NCBI GenBank assembly: GCA_963668445.1
Contig: OY764335.1
Location: 1,612,001-1,676,000 of the forward strand
Origin: Poriferisulfidus sp963668445
GTDB taxonomy: Bacteria; Pseudomonadota; Gammaproteobacteria; Poriferisulfidales; Poriferisulfidaceae
DNA length: 64,000 bases
Reading direction: 5' to 3'
Below are positions 34,935-45,008 of this stretch, in pieces (within the stretch, counting starts at the first letter, position 1; each line of letters starts with the position of its first letter). The notes under the pieces were generated by a model. The model did not search any database. It saw nothing but the letters and a program-made list of their open reading frames with translations, and was not told where the DNA came from. The translations under genes and the position numbers were made by a program.

Positions 34935-36500
34935 ATGCGAGCCAGAATCCGGCATCCCCTGCAATTCCTGTTCTTCTCGTTCTCGCTCCTTGCCTTGGCA
35001 GGATGCGCTGATGGACCGGACGTCCTCACCGAGGCCGAACAGGTCATGGAAGATTCAAGTGACGCGCTTCAAGAGCAAACCGGAATAACTACCCGACCGC
35101 TAGTTGCCGAGCACGACCGCCCTTATCTGAACCCCGAGCGCATCGTATACACCGGCGTGCCGTGGCTGCATGAGCGAGTGACACTCCGAGCTGCGGAATT
35201 GCCTTTGGATATCAGTCTGAAAAAGGCTTTGGCACAACTTCCCGAGCCACCTTCGGTAGTATTCATGCCAGATTTGACCGAGCGTGCCATACCCGTAACA
35301 TTCGACCACCATCAAGGAACGTTTAAAAAGTTTCTGGATATTCTTGCCGAAGCTAGTGGTTACGGATGGGAAGAGAAAGGCGGAGCGCTCTATTGGAGCA
35401 AAGAAATCACGCGGTCTTTCGAAATTCATCGTGTGCCAGGCGACTTTGATTATTCGATGGAAACCGTGGAAGCCGACGATGAAGCAGTGGAAACGGGAGG
35501 AGGCGGTGGCGGCGGCATGGAGGTGACCGGAACGCCTGAGGCCGGCGGATCAATTTCTCTAGAAGGCGGAGGGGGATTCTGGGATGACCTTGAAGCCGCT
35601 CTTAAAAATTTCATGACAGACGGCGAAATCACGATTGACGAGAGCAGAGCCACCGTAGTCCTGCGTGGCCCGGCCAATTTGGTGCGCAAGGCCGAAACAT
35701 ACATCAACGCACTAAATCGCTGGCTATCGCGCCAAGTGCTTCTGGAAGTGCAACTGGTCAATGTTACGCTATCCGGGCAACGCAACATCGGCATCGATTG
35801 GGAATTGGTGCAAGATGCAGCGAATTCAGCCTCAGCTGTAACTTTGACAGGTGGTTTTGCATCTCAGTTGGTCGGGTCGCAGTTTCAATACGAGTTGTCA
35901 GATGCAACGGGTGGCAGCAGCAGCATCTTCAAGGGCTCCTCCATCGTGATTCGAGCGTTAAAAGAGCAAGGCAGGACTAGCGTGCAAACCAGTCCGCGCA
36001 TGGTCGCATTGAACGGTCAGGCAGCCCAGCTACAAGTGCTGAATGACCGCGCAATTGTGGCTTCGCGACAGACGAGTACGACCGCAGCGACAACAGCGGT
36101 CATTTCGAGCGAGATTGAATCGGGCTTGGTCTCCACGGGCATTGCCATGACGATTCTACCCAAGATCATCGGCGAACGCATTTTTCTTCAGGCCAGCATT
36201 CAAGTGAGCGAGCTCGTGGAACTTCGTCAGTCGCCTGGCGATGCGGACGAACAAATCACGTTGCCGCATGTGCAACGCAATCAATTTTTCCAGAGTGCAC
36301 GCTTGGTTAGCGGCGAGACCTTGGCACTGGGAGGACTGGTAAGCCGTCAAGGAGGCGATAGCGATAGCCATCTTCCATCCGCGCCGTTTCTCGGTACTAA
36401 CGAGACAAAATTTTCGAATGTGGAAACCGTGCTTCTCATAACTCCTACGTTGCTTGACCCGCCGGCCCCTGATGAAGACCCCAGCTTCGGCGCCATGTAG
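34935..36500 (+). CDS. Secretin lipoprotein (type IVb pilus / PilN-BfpB type)
   Basis: 521 residues. A lipoprotein signal peptide ends LLALAGC with Cys24. An N-terminal periplasmic part (residues 60-190) is followed by a Gly-rich linker near residue 195. The C-terminal half has secretin features: VLLEVQLVNVTLSGQRNIGI, TSVQTSPRMVALNGQAAQL, VSTGIAMTILPKI and ETLALGGLVSRQ. It would form the outer-membrane pore. ATG 34935 is set by the signal peptide. No pilotin is visible. Confidence 0.83.
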   Translation: MRARIRHPLQFLFFSFSLLALAGCADGPDVLTEAEQVMEDSSDALQEQTGITTRPLVAEHDRPYLNPERIVYTGVPWLHERVTLRAAELPLDISLKKALAQLPEPPSVVFMPDLTERAIPVTFDHHQGTFKKFLDILAEASGYGWEEKGGALYWSKEITRSFEIHRVPGDFDYSMETVEADDEAVETGGGGGGGMEVTGTPEAGGSISLEGGGGFWDDLEAALKNFMTDGEITIDESRATVVLRGPANLVRKAETYINALNRWLSRQVLLEVQLVNVTLSGQRNIGIDWELVQDAANSASAVTLTGGFASQLVGSQFQYELSDATGGSSSIFKGSSIVIRALKEQGRTSVQTSPRMVALNGQAAQLQVLNDRAIVASRQTSTTAATTAVISSEIESGLVSTGIAMTILPKIIGERIFLQASIQVSELVELRQSPGDADEQITLPHVQRNQFFQSARLVSGETLALGGLVSRQGGDSDSHLPSAPFLGTNETKFSNVETVLLITPTLLDPPAPDEDPSFGAM

Positions 36501-36558
36501 GGAGCCCAACCGGTCCGGCATTGCTTGACCCGCCCCCCTCCCATGAAGGCCCGCCCAA

Positions 36559-37923
36559 ATGAATGAAGACTTGATTGCAGGACATTTTGTGCGTTCGGCA
36601 TGCCGCTTGCCCACGCCAATAGAAGGGAGCATTAGCAACACCGCCAAAATGCAATACAACTCTGCAAGCGCGGTTATGGAGGCCGACGACATATACTCAC
36701 ATTTTGAATTGGATCAAGGCGGCGATTTGCTCTGCATCTTTAGCACACAAGACGGACTCCTGCTCGGAGAGACGGTACGAGATTGGATTGGCGAAATCCA
36801 CGGCGAAACCCTCAACTTTCTTTGGTGCGAAAAATTGGGCAATGATTACGCGATAATATGCGTTTTGGACGGTCGGGTTGTTAAGGAGTCTTTTGAAGAC
36901 CAGTTTTCGATTGTCTCGCAATTCCAATTGCTAGTTAAGCGCGTACAGAACCACGGGGAAGACTTTAAGATTTTCTTATGCAACCTGGAACGGGACGATC
37001 TTGATTTAAGCAGCGAGATCAAGTTCGTGATGCTGGAAGACTCGGTGCTGAAACATGTCAAAGAAATGAGTTCGCGCACATTGCCGCAACTGCACGCCTA
37101 TAGCAAGGCGCTCTCAAAAGTTACTAGATCTCAAGTATTGGCCAGAATCCTTATTGTGGGCATTGCGTCTCTCATCGCTGTAATTCCGGCGACATGGTAT
37201 GGGGCCCATTTCTGGTTCGGCGAAATGCCCGAAGTCTCCGTAGACGATTTTGAGGACATCCGAAACCAAAACAAGGAATACAGTGAATTATTGATGAGGT
37301 CCGATGCCGGACAGTTGCTTCAGGAAATTTACCGGGTGAGCCAGAAAATCGCCAATTCTCCGGCAGTCCGGGAGACTTGGTACATTTCCGAAATCCTTTG
37401 GGTCTATGGCGAAAACTTGCAAGTGCGCGTCTATATCCCGAAACTGACGGATGCGTTGGGGGGAACCATTAGCACTCCGCCCGAATCAAGACAACGTCTC
37501 CAAGAAGAGGCCAACACATCTGGCTGGACAGTCCAATTTTTTCCAACTTCCGCGCTGATCGCGGCTCCTGTCCCGATGGAGCCACGATCGCCTCTCGAAG
37601 CGGACCGTTTGCGCCTGCACGAACCATCCCTGAAAACCGACCGATGGCATCCTAAGAGACTGGCCCTGACGATGGATGCCGTCGGCGAACTTAACATAGA
37701 TGAAAATACCAGCAGCGGGAAGAGCCAGTACTATTTCCGGTCTGCCGTTTTTAGTTTCTCCAAAGACCCTTGGCTCAATGGCGAAACACCGGCATGGCTA
37801 ACCCAGACATTGGCAGGCGGCCCATTGCTACTGGATTCCATAGCGCTACACACATCAGACGGCAGCCGTGGGGGTTTGATGGACGGGAGAATTAAGTTTC
37901 GTATGCTCTGGAGAGTGCAGTAA
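36559..37923 (+). CDS. Bitopic pilus-associated protein (PilO2-like, tentative)
   Basis: 454 residues. A cytoplasmic part of about 190 residues, a single membrane segment at about 194-216 (LARILIVGIASLIAVIPATW) and a periplasmic domain of about 235 residues. That layout, and its place directly after the secretin, fit the inner-membrane accessory proteins PilO/BfpC of type IVb systems or GspL of type II systems. I see no residue signature that decides. The start could also be ATG 36649 or 36676. Confidence 0.45.
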   Translation: MNEDLIAGHFVRSACRLPTPIEGSISNTAKMQYNSASAVMEADDIYSHFELDQGGDLLCIFSTQDGLLLGETVRDWIGEIHGETLNFLWCEKLGNDYAIICVLDGRVVKESFEDQFSIVSQFQLLVKRVQNHGEDFKIFLCNLERDDLDLSSEIKFVMLEDSVLKHVKEMSSRTLPQLHAYSKALSKVTRSQVLARILIVGIASLIAVIPATWYGAHFWFGEMPEVSVDDFEDIRNQNKEYSELLMRSDAGQLLQEIYRVSQKIANSPAVRETWYISEILWVYGENLQVRVYIPKLTDALGGTISTPPESRQRLQEEANTSGWTVQFFPTSALIAAPVPMEPRSPLEADRLRLHEPSLKTDRWHPKRLALTMDAVGELNIDENTSSGKSQYYFRSAVFSFSKDPWLNGETPAWLTQTLAGGPLLLDSIALHTSDGSRGGLMDGRIKFRMLWRVQ

Positions 37924-37968
37924 ACGCATGTATACCCCGCATTGGGTGCCATAGCAATTCTGCTTCGC

Positions 37969-39723
37969 ATGCCTAAGCATACTGCGCGCCTCGCAGATCT
38001 CGGCATCGCATTTGCAACGTGCGCCGCTTTTTCCGTTGCAATCCTTGGCGATATTGCAGCGAATAATTTCGATGCGATTATTGCAAGTGATTTCCCGCGG
38101 CCTTTGTACGCCTTATTGAGTTTAAACATACTGCTTTGTGCAACATTTTACGCACTGAACTGGAATTACTCCCTATATGCCTGGCCATTGATGCTCTATC
38201 TTTTTTTTCGATTCAGCGGCGTCTCCAATCAAATTCTAGAATCTTTTTTGCTTCCCATAGCACTCGAGGTTCCAGAGTGGTCGGACCTGCTATGGATTGC
38301 GCCTATGCTTGCCGGCACCGCACTGCTTTTAATTCTCTTTCTATGGCTTATTCTCTTGCGTCATGTGATGCGCGTGCCAAGACGAGCTGCATGGATGCTG
38401 CTTTTCTTTGCTTTAGGGACAACCTACCCTTCGATGGATGAAACAGCTACGCTGCTAAGCGAAGCATATTGGCCCGATACCGGCAATTACCTTGCCTCAC
38501 CGCAAGATATCCGTGCACTTAAAGAGGCCCCATCCCTCCGGCCTCTACCTGACATAATCGCGCTAATCCCCGATCGCTATCCAAGCAGCCGGGTTTTGCG
38601 CGAAGCCTTCAAATACAACAACGAGGCATTTAGTGGCGCACTTGCAGATCGAGGATTCATCGTGCTGGATGATTTGCGTGCAAACTACCAGATGACTCTG
38701 ATGTCTTTCATGTCATCCATGAATCTTCAGATCTTGAAAATTGATGATGCTATCCCGCTTACCAGCCTCTACACTGGGGTGCGCCAGAATGCACTCGCAC
38801 AAACCTTAACCCGAAACGGCTACGAGTATGTGCACCTCGCAGGCTGGGCCGGATTCACCATGCGCTCCCCGTTGGCCAACCGAATTTACAACGGGACCCA
38901 CTTCATCAGTTCGCATTTAACTGAATTTGAAGCCAATCTGCTCATGTTGACGCCTATTTTCGGTGCATATACCGCGCTTGCTGAATGGAAAATGGGCGCC
39001 GACGGTCATGCATCCTACGAATGCCGGCGTCTCAAACGCCAATTGCACTATTTGCAGACTATGGAACGAAGCGAAAAACCGCTTTTCGTGTGGGCGCATA
39101 TCTATATTCCCCATAACCCCCTGACCATGGATGCCAACGGAAATTGCCTGCCAATCCCACGTGGCATGCCTCAATTTGAATCTGTAGAGGCAATGAACGA
39201 CAAAGAAGAAATCAAAAAATTCATGTCAGAAATTGCAACCTATCGGAAAATGTTTATCGAGTACATGCAGGTGTTTAACCGGGAAGCATTGGCCATCTTT
39301 GATGCGCAACAGAAGCAAAGCCGCCAACATGAGCGCGAATTGATTTTTTTGATACTGTCGGATGAAGGCCCATACCCAATCTTGTGGAACGCAATTGGCA
39401 ATAAAAAGATTTTGTACGAAAGATCAGCATCTCATGTCTTACGTGAAAAATTCGGGATTTTTGGAGCGCTTTATGCAAACCAAATCAAGCCGGCAGACGT
39501 ATGTTCCCTGAGATCACGCGTTAATGTCTGGAGAATGATCCTGAGTAATATTTTCGATATTGACCTGCCGCCGGTTGCGGATACCGCGCAAATGACATCG
39601 GAAGAAATAAAAACCCACAAGGGGGGGCGCTATCTGGGCGGGATGCGCAACGTGCGTGACCGTTTAGGCGCCCAAATCTCGGGAGGCAGAGGTTGTGGAA
39701 ACATTGCGCACGCATACCAGTAA
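37969..39723 (+). CDS. Sulfatase-like membrane protein
   Basis: 584 residues. Five or so hydrophobic segments fill residues 1-150. The soluble rest resembles the alkaline-phosphatase/sulfatase superfamily as found in envelope-modifying transferases: DIIALIPDRYPSS, then EAFKYNNEAFSGALADRGF and NYQMTLMSFMSSMN, and a late LILSDEGPYP. The usual metal-binding His in the final motif is not obvious, so activity is uncertain. Codon use is AT-rich like the preceding genes. Converges on DUF2723 copy 2. Confidence 0.5.
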   Translation: MPKHTARLADLGIAFATCAAFSVAILGDIAANNFDAIIASDFPRPLYALLSLNILLCATFYALNWNYSLYAWPLMLYLFFRFSGVSNQILESFLLPIALEVPEWSDLLWIAPMLAGTALLLILFLWLILLRHVMRVPRRAAWMLLFFALGTTYPSMDETATLLSEAYWPDTGNYLASPQDIRALKEAPSLRPLPDIIALIPDRYPSSRVLREAFKYNNEAFSGALADRGFIVLDDLRANYQMTLMSFMSSMNLQILKIDDAIPLTSLYTGVRQNALAQTLTRNGYEYVHLAGWAGFTMRSPLANRIYNGTHFISSHLTEFEANLLMLTPIFGAYTALAEWKMGADGHASYECRRLKRQLHYLQTMERSEKPLFVWAHIYIPHNPLTMDANGNCLPIPRGMPQFESVEAMNDKEEIKKFMSEIATYRKMFIEYMQVFNREALAIFDAQQKQSRQHERELIFLILSDEGPYPILWNAIGNKKILYERSASHVLREKFGIFGALYANQIKPADVCSLRSRVNVWRMILSNIFDIDLPPVADTAQMTSEEIKTHKGGRYLGGMRNVRDRLGAQISGGRGCGNIAHAYQ

Positions 39724-39919
39724 GCATCAAAGCACTTGAACCAGTGCGCTCATCAGCCAGATGCAGCAATGGAGCAGTTCTTCAGCCTGTTCCTAGCGTA
39801 TCATGCCGGCCCCCGTCCCGCAGGCTAGAAAAAATACATGAGGCATCGCTCGTGGGCATACCAGTGCTGCAAGGCAAGCCCCAGATGTACCGTTTGTTCC
39901 AGAGGCCAACCCAAAGTCC

Positions 39920-41998
39920 CTATGGCAATGAAAGGCCCGGCTCCACACGATGGCGCATGGAGGGTACGGAAAGTCGCAATCGGGAAATAGCGTAATGCGC
40001 ATCATTGCTGAAACTCGAATCAATGCTCAAAGATTTTCGATACAGCATTTCGGCGATTTTAATATGCCCACGCGATTCAGCAACACGTCCTTTCACATAA
40101 TACAATTGAGCCGATGCAGGCTTGAACAGGCTTTCATGCTTTCTCGCATACGCTTTTTCCGCTAAATCCTCAACCTCTTCCCAGTGTGAAGCATCGCCGC
40201 GTTTTAGCAACGTCATCGCCATTACAATCATGCAACCGTAATGCTTATCCACAGCATCATACAAATGTTGCATCGGCTCCAGCATCTGGGACCGCGGCAA
40301 GTCGGCCAATTTGGCGAGCGCCAAATAATAGCAATACCTTGATAACAGAATGTTTTGGACAGCCCGGGCCCAGCGATTTACAAACCGCGTACTTGAAAGA
40401 TAACGAAAATATTCTTCGCCGCGACGGTCCCGCGCAACGACCACATCCTCAGTATCATCAGGCTCAATGGTTTGTATGTGAAAGCCGGAAAGCTGGCCCT
40501 TATACTTCCGCGGCAGAATTTTCGGGTCCGTGCCCAAAAGGAAAAATACCGGTCGTTCCGTGCTCGTGATGAACGCCTCTAGGATGGAACGCACTCTGTC
40601 AGAACTGAAAAAAGGCCCATATAAGCGATTTTTGGAGATGAGACCCCCGCTCTGCATGAGCCAAACATCCGGCCGCCGCTTTTCCACTAGGGAGTAGTAG
40701 CCCAGAGGAAAGATATCTCCATCGCTAGTCGCCACCAGCACGGCATTGGGCGGCAGCGCGTCCAGCGTGGCTGCCGCGAAGCGCTCCGTAAAATCATTGC
40801 TCGCGTGCGCGTTTGCCTCCCAGTGCGCCTGCACGGAACTCCCCACCATCAGGAGCCCCGCCGCCCCCGCCACGCCATGCCGGAGGCGAGCCGCGGCCAT
40901 GCGCGATGCCAGCCGCCCCCAGAAAGGGGAATTCATCACGAACTGCAGGCCGACCGCCAGCCACAGCGCCAACAGGCCGAAGCACACTAGGGGATACGGC
41001 CGGAAGATCGCAACCCGGAAATAGTCGTACTCGAAGTTCAGCGCCATCAGCAGCACCAAACTGTTGCAGCCGAGGATCACCAGCCCCGAACTGAATGTTG
41101 CAAGCTGCTTCCGGTGCAGCAGAACGGCAAGCCCAAGCATGGCCAATAGAAATCCCGGCAGCGTCAACTGCCAGACCAGCTCGCCGCCGAGCCATTGCAG
41201 ATAGGCGAGCCGGTCGGCCCAATCCGCCCCGGCGCTGATGTCGGCGCCCACATAGGCCTTCCGGCTTACATAGAACCAGAACTCCTCCCAACTGCCGATC
41301 GGTCCGTAAAAGTTGATCAGCGGCTCCTGCCGGGAGCGCCAAACCATCCAAGCATAGGGCAGGATGGCGCACGGCAGCGCAATGCCGAGCATGGATGGCA
41401 GCCGCTGCGCCACGACCCGCCACGCCGGCAGCGCCGCCAGCGCCAGGCCGAAGGTCGACAGGCCCATCAGCGGCCAGTGGTTGGCCAGGCTCAGCCCGTA
41501 GGCCGCCGCCGCGCACAGCCACGGCCATGCCAGATGCCGGTGCCGAATCCCGTGCAGCACCAGCGCATAGGCGGCGAAGAACAGCAGCGCGTGCAGCGTA
41601 TAGACCTCGGCGATGATCGCCTGCGACCAGAAATGCTCCGACGCCCCGAACAGCCACGCGGCCGCCACCGCCGGCAGGATGGAGACGCCCAGCACCCGCG
41701 CCCCCCAGTACACGAAGCCGCAGGCGAGCGCGCCGAGCACGGCGCTGGACAGATGGCCGAGGAAGGCCGGCGTGCCGAACGGCAGCTGCATGAAGGCGTG
41801 GCAGACCCAGACGTACAGCGGATAGCCGGGCGGGTGGCCGATGCCGAGATGCGCCCCGGCCATGAGGAACATGCCGTCGTCCTCCAGCATCACCGTGCGC
41901 GACGTGGTGAGGACGTACAGCGCCAGCGGGCCGAGCACGGCCGCCGCCCAGGCCAAGGCGCCGCCATGGCGCGAGGCAAACCGGTGCGGCGAAATCAT
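39920..41998 (-). CDS. DUF2723-family membrane protein, copy 2
   Basis: 692 residues. Same polytopic N-terminal half as copy 1, with residues 1-222 and 253-421 essentially identical, but residues 223-252 differ (QEPLINFYGPIGSWEEFWF against QEPLINFIGPIDNWMEFWY). The C-terminal 270 residues are diverged, though still alignable by motifs such as RGEEYFRYL and a TPR-like repeat with VKGRVAESRGHIKIAEMLY. Both reading frames are open, so both copies look functional. Its upstream sequence is unrelated to that of copy 1. Confidence 0.7.
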   Translation of the reverse strand: MISPHRFASRHGGALAWAAAVLGPLALYVLTTSRTVMLEDDGMFLMAGAHLGIGHPPGYPLYVWVCHAFMQLPFGTPAFLGHLSSAVLGALACGFVYWGARVLGVSILPAVAAAWLFGASEHFWSQAIIAEVYTLHALLFFAAYALVLHGIRHRHLAWPWLCAAAAYGLSLANHWPLMGLSTFGLALAALPAWRVVAQRLPSMLGIALPCAILPYAWMVWRSRQEPLINFYGPIGSWEEFWFYVSRKAYVGADISAGADWADRLAYLQWLGGELVWQLTLPGFLLAMLGLAVLLHRKQLATFSSGLVILGCNSLVLLMALNFEYDYFRVAIFRPYPLVCFGLLALWLAVGLQFVMNSPFWGRLASRMAAARLRHGVAGAAGLLMVGSSVQAHWEANAHASNDFTERFAAATLDALPPNAVLVATSDGDIFPLGYYSLVEKRRPDVWLMQSGGLISKNRLYGPFFSSDRVRSILEAFITSTERPVFFLLGTDPKILPRKYKGQLSGFHIQTIEPDDTEDVVVARDRRGEEYFRYLSSTRFVNRWARAVQNILLSRYCYYLALAKLADLPRSQMLEPMQHLYDAVDKHYGCMIVMAMTLLKRGDASHWEEVEDLAEKAYARKHESLFKPASAQLYYVKGRVAESRGHIKIAEMLYRKSLSIDSSFSNDAHYAISRLRLSVPSMRHRVEPGLSLP
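40743..41998 (-). repeat. Right arm of 1.26-kb inverted repeat
   Basis: Reverse-complement partner of 29385-30640. Near-identical tracts at 41334-41998 and 40743-41243 flank the 90-bp diverged island 41244-41333. Similarity stops at the start codon on the outer side. Confidence 0.93.
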
Positions 41999-42165
41999 AT
42001 GGGTCAGGCTGGATTAGACATATCAGCCGGGGCTCAGCGGATTATACTCTTGAACTATGGTCAAACGCCGGCGCACACGCTCTTCGAACCACCGCATCGA
42101 CCCTTGCAAAGATCAAGCGGCTTTGTTCACTTATGCCCGGGACACAACACTAGGGGAAATACCGA

Positions 42166-43168
42166 TCATTGCTTCCCGGCCATGAGGGGCGGATTCATGA
42201 ACAACGAAACCAAATCCCGATTCACGTAGTAGTTCTCTCTCCCCAGTTTATGCATTGATAGAATGCCATCCGATGCCAGCGCATTCAAATAGCGAGTCGC
42301 CGTCGGCCTAGACACGCGAAGATCCTTTTCAAGAAAAGCGGCCTTGGTGTAGGGATGCCTGAAAATGCTGTTCAGCAAATCTTGGCTGTAAAATTTGTGC
42401 CGATCGAGAATCCGCCGTTTATTCTGTTGCAGCAAGATGCCGATTTTCTCGACTAGAACGGCAGCATGAACCGAAGTCAATTCGATGCCGCGAATCATAT
42501 ACAACAGCCAAGGTTCCCAAGAATTCGGCCGGGCTTCTTGCAGCCGCTTGTAATAGTCCGATTTGGTTTGATTAATATAACGGCTCAAATACAGGATCGG
42601 AGAATCTAAAAGCTCTTCTTTCACCAAATACAGGATATTGAGGATGCGCCCGGCTCGCCCATTGCCATCATAAAAAGGGTGAATGCTTTCGAATTTATAA
42701 TGGATTAACGCCATGCGCACCAAAGGGGTCCAACGCACTGTCAGCATGGATGAACTGTTCCAGTTTGGCCATAAGGCCGAAAACCTGTTCAGGGGAGGGC
42801 GGGGTATGCACTATTTCACCCGTTTGCCCGTTTTTCAGCACGGTCCCCGGAAGTTTCCAAAATCCTGAATCGTTGCCTTCTGCGATCGCATGCATGGTTC
42901 GGATCGCACGCAAGGTGAGCAGTCCGTCTCGACGGAATTCCTGAAACCCTTCATTCAGCGCCCTGGCATAGTTTCCAGCCTCCTTGCTGGCAACGCTCGC
43001 CCATTTCGGCTGTAGCAAAGATTTAAATGATTCGTCTTGACTGGTGACAATATTCTCAATGGCAGAACTGTCTTGGGCCTCTTACAGAGACAAGGTTGAA
43101 ATCGACAGCGTTTGATTTGGTATCGTATGCGCCTTTCCTTTGAATGCTGCAAGACAACGATGCGCTCA
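42166..43168 (-). pseudogene. Decayed Fic-family protein gene
   Basis: The Fic core motif HPFYDGNGRAGR is intact, as are EAQDSSAIENIVTSQDESF, PPSPEQVFGLMAKLEQF and a C-terminal winged-helix segment (LRVSRPTATRYLNALASDG). The gene is broken three ways in one frame: TGA at 43166-43168, TAA at 43082-43084 where relatives have Gln before EAQDSS, and a +1 shift in the AAAGGGG run at 42722-42728 that splits ALDP from LVRMALIHY. Intact Fic enzymes modify proteins, usually with AMP. This one is presumably inactive. Confidence 0.87.
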
Positions 43169-43490
43169 CGCCAACGCACGCAAAACCATATCCGTCTCAA
43201 CGGCTTGGCACGGGGGGAAGTCGGGCAACAACATTGTTATGATGAAAACAGAATCGCACTATGCACGTCCAAGTTCTCAGGAAACATTTTAGCGTTTTCC
43301 GATTAGATTGCCCATAACCTCCTCAAAAATCGCCATTCCTGAATCAGATCGGCATCGCCCTACCGCACTGACCAGCCTTCTCCAGCATCGCATCGCAATG
43401 CGACCGCTCGATCCCCGGCCTGCATCCGACTACAATACGCATAGCGCGACCCTTCCTCCACGCATGCAACACGCCCTGATGCACCCCGCC
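43169..43490. other. Gap upstream of gpmI
   Basis: 322 bases between the fic relic and phosphoglycerate mutase. The fic N-terminus may extend a little into it. An open frame from 43308 runs into gpmI but looks untranslated; no clear promoter found. Confidence 0.4.
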
Positions 43491-45008
43491 ATGCCCGACT
43501 GCCGCCCCACGCTCCTGATCATCCTCGACGGCGTCGGCATCAATCCGAACCCCGAGCACAACGCTCTGGCGCAGGCCCGCACCCCGCATCTGGACGCCTT
43601 GTTCGCCGACGGCGCCTACACCACCTTGCAAGCCAGCGGCGCAGCCGTCGGCCTGCCGGACGGCCAGATGGGCAATTCCGAAGTCGGCCACGTCATCATG
43701 GGCTGCGGCGACATCGTGCTCCAAGATCTGGTGCGCATCGACCACAGCATCGACGACGGCTCGTTCTTCCGCAATCCGACCTTGTGCCATGCCGTCCGCG
43801 AAGCGCCCGCGCGCGGCAGCCGGCTGCACCTGCTAGGACTCGTCTCCGACGGCGGCGTGCATTCGCACCTGCGGCATCTTCTCGCACTCGTCGAACTGAG
43901 CCGCCGCGAAGGCGTGCGTCCGTACGTGCACATGTTCGCCGACGGGCGCGACGTGCCGCCCCGCTCCGTCCTCGACTGCCTCCCCGAACTGGAAGCGGCT
44001 CTGGAAACGGCCGACGGCGCCATCGCGACGCTTTGCGGACGCTACTACGCCATGGACCGCGACCGGCGCTGGGAGCGCACGCAGCGCGCGTTCGAGGCCA
44101 TCGCCCACAGCCGCGGCGCGACGGCGCCCGATGCCCGCACCGCCATCGAGCAGTCCTATGCCCATGGCATCGACGACGAATTCATCGAACCGGCCATTCT
44201 GCCGGCAGCCGCGCCGATGGGCGCGGACGATGTTGCCATATTCTTCAACTTCCGCAACGATCGCCCGCGGCAGCTTGCCGAAAGCCTACATACCCGGAAC
44301 TTCGCGGCCTTCGACCGGGGCGGTTACGCGCCCGTCACGCTGGTGACCATGACCGAGTTCAATCCGGAATACGACGCGCCGATCGCGTTCGGGGAAACCC
44401 GGCCGAGCATCACGCTCGCGGAAGTCGTCAGCCGCCGCGGCATTCCGCAGCTGCGGTGCGCGGAGACCGAGAAATACCCGCACGTAACCTTCTTCTTCAA
44501 CGGCGGCCGCGAACCGCCATGGCCCGGCGAGCAGCGCGTCATGCTGCCCTCCCCGAGGGTCGACACCTACGACCAGTGCCCGCAGATGAGCGCCGAAGCC
44601 GTCGCCGATGCCGTGGTCGACGGCATCCGAAGCCGCCAGTACGGCTTCATTCTGACCAACTTCGCCAACGCGGACATGGTCGGCCACACAGCGCAGCCGG
44701 AGGCCGTCATCCAAGCCGTGGAAACGCTGGACGCGCAGGTCGGGCGCCTCGTCGAGGCCGCCCGCGAGCACGGCATGGCGCTGATGCTGACCGCGGATCA
44801 TGGCAACTGCGACGAGATGCAGGATGCCGACGGACGCCCCCACACCCAGCACACCACCCATCCGGTGCCATGCGTCGTGCTGGACGACACGGCGCGCCGC
44901 CTGCGCGACGGCGGCGGCTTGGGCAACGTGGCGCCCACAGTGCTGGAACTGATGGGACTGGAGCAGCCGCCGGAAATGCCCCAGACAAGCCTGCTGCTTG
45001 CCGCCTAG
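43491..45008 (+). CDS. gpmI: 2,3-bisphosphoglycerate-independent phosphoglycerate mutase
   Basis: Interconverts 2- and 3-phosphoglycerate with Mn2+. About 505 residues, the normal size. Asp13 in ILDGVG and catalytic Ser63 in GQMGNSEVGH are present, as are FADGRDVPPRS, FNFRNDRPRQ and LTADHGNCDEM. The start is uncertain among ATGs 43464, 43479 and 43491; the last gives the family N-terminus. Directly upstream of the serine-cycle operon, where it links glycerate phosphate to PEP. Confidence 0.94.
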   Translation: MPDCRPTLLIILDGVGINPNPEHNALAQARTPHLDALFADGAYTTLQASGAAVGLPDGQMGNSEVGHVIMGCGDIVLQDLVRIDHSIDDGSFFRNPTLCHAVREAPARGSRLHLLGLVSDGGVHSHLRHLLALVELSRREGVRPYVHMFADGRDVPPRSVLDCLPELEAALETADGAIATLCGRYYAMDRDRRWERTQRAFEAIAHSRGATAPDARTAIEQSYAHGIDDEFIEPAILPAAAPMGADDVAIFFNFRNDRPRQLAESLHTRNFAAFDRGGYAPVTLVTMTEFNPEYDAPIAFGETRPSITLAEVVSRRGIPQLRCAETEKYPHVTFFFNGGREPPWPGEQRVMLPSPRVDTYDQCPQMSAEAVADAVVDGIRSRQYGFILTNFANADMVGHTAQPEAVIQAVETLDAQVGRLVEAAREHGMALMLTADHGNCDEMQDADGRPHTQHTTHPVPCVVLDDTARRLRDGGGLGNVAPTVLELMGLEQPPEMPQTSLLLAA

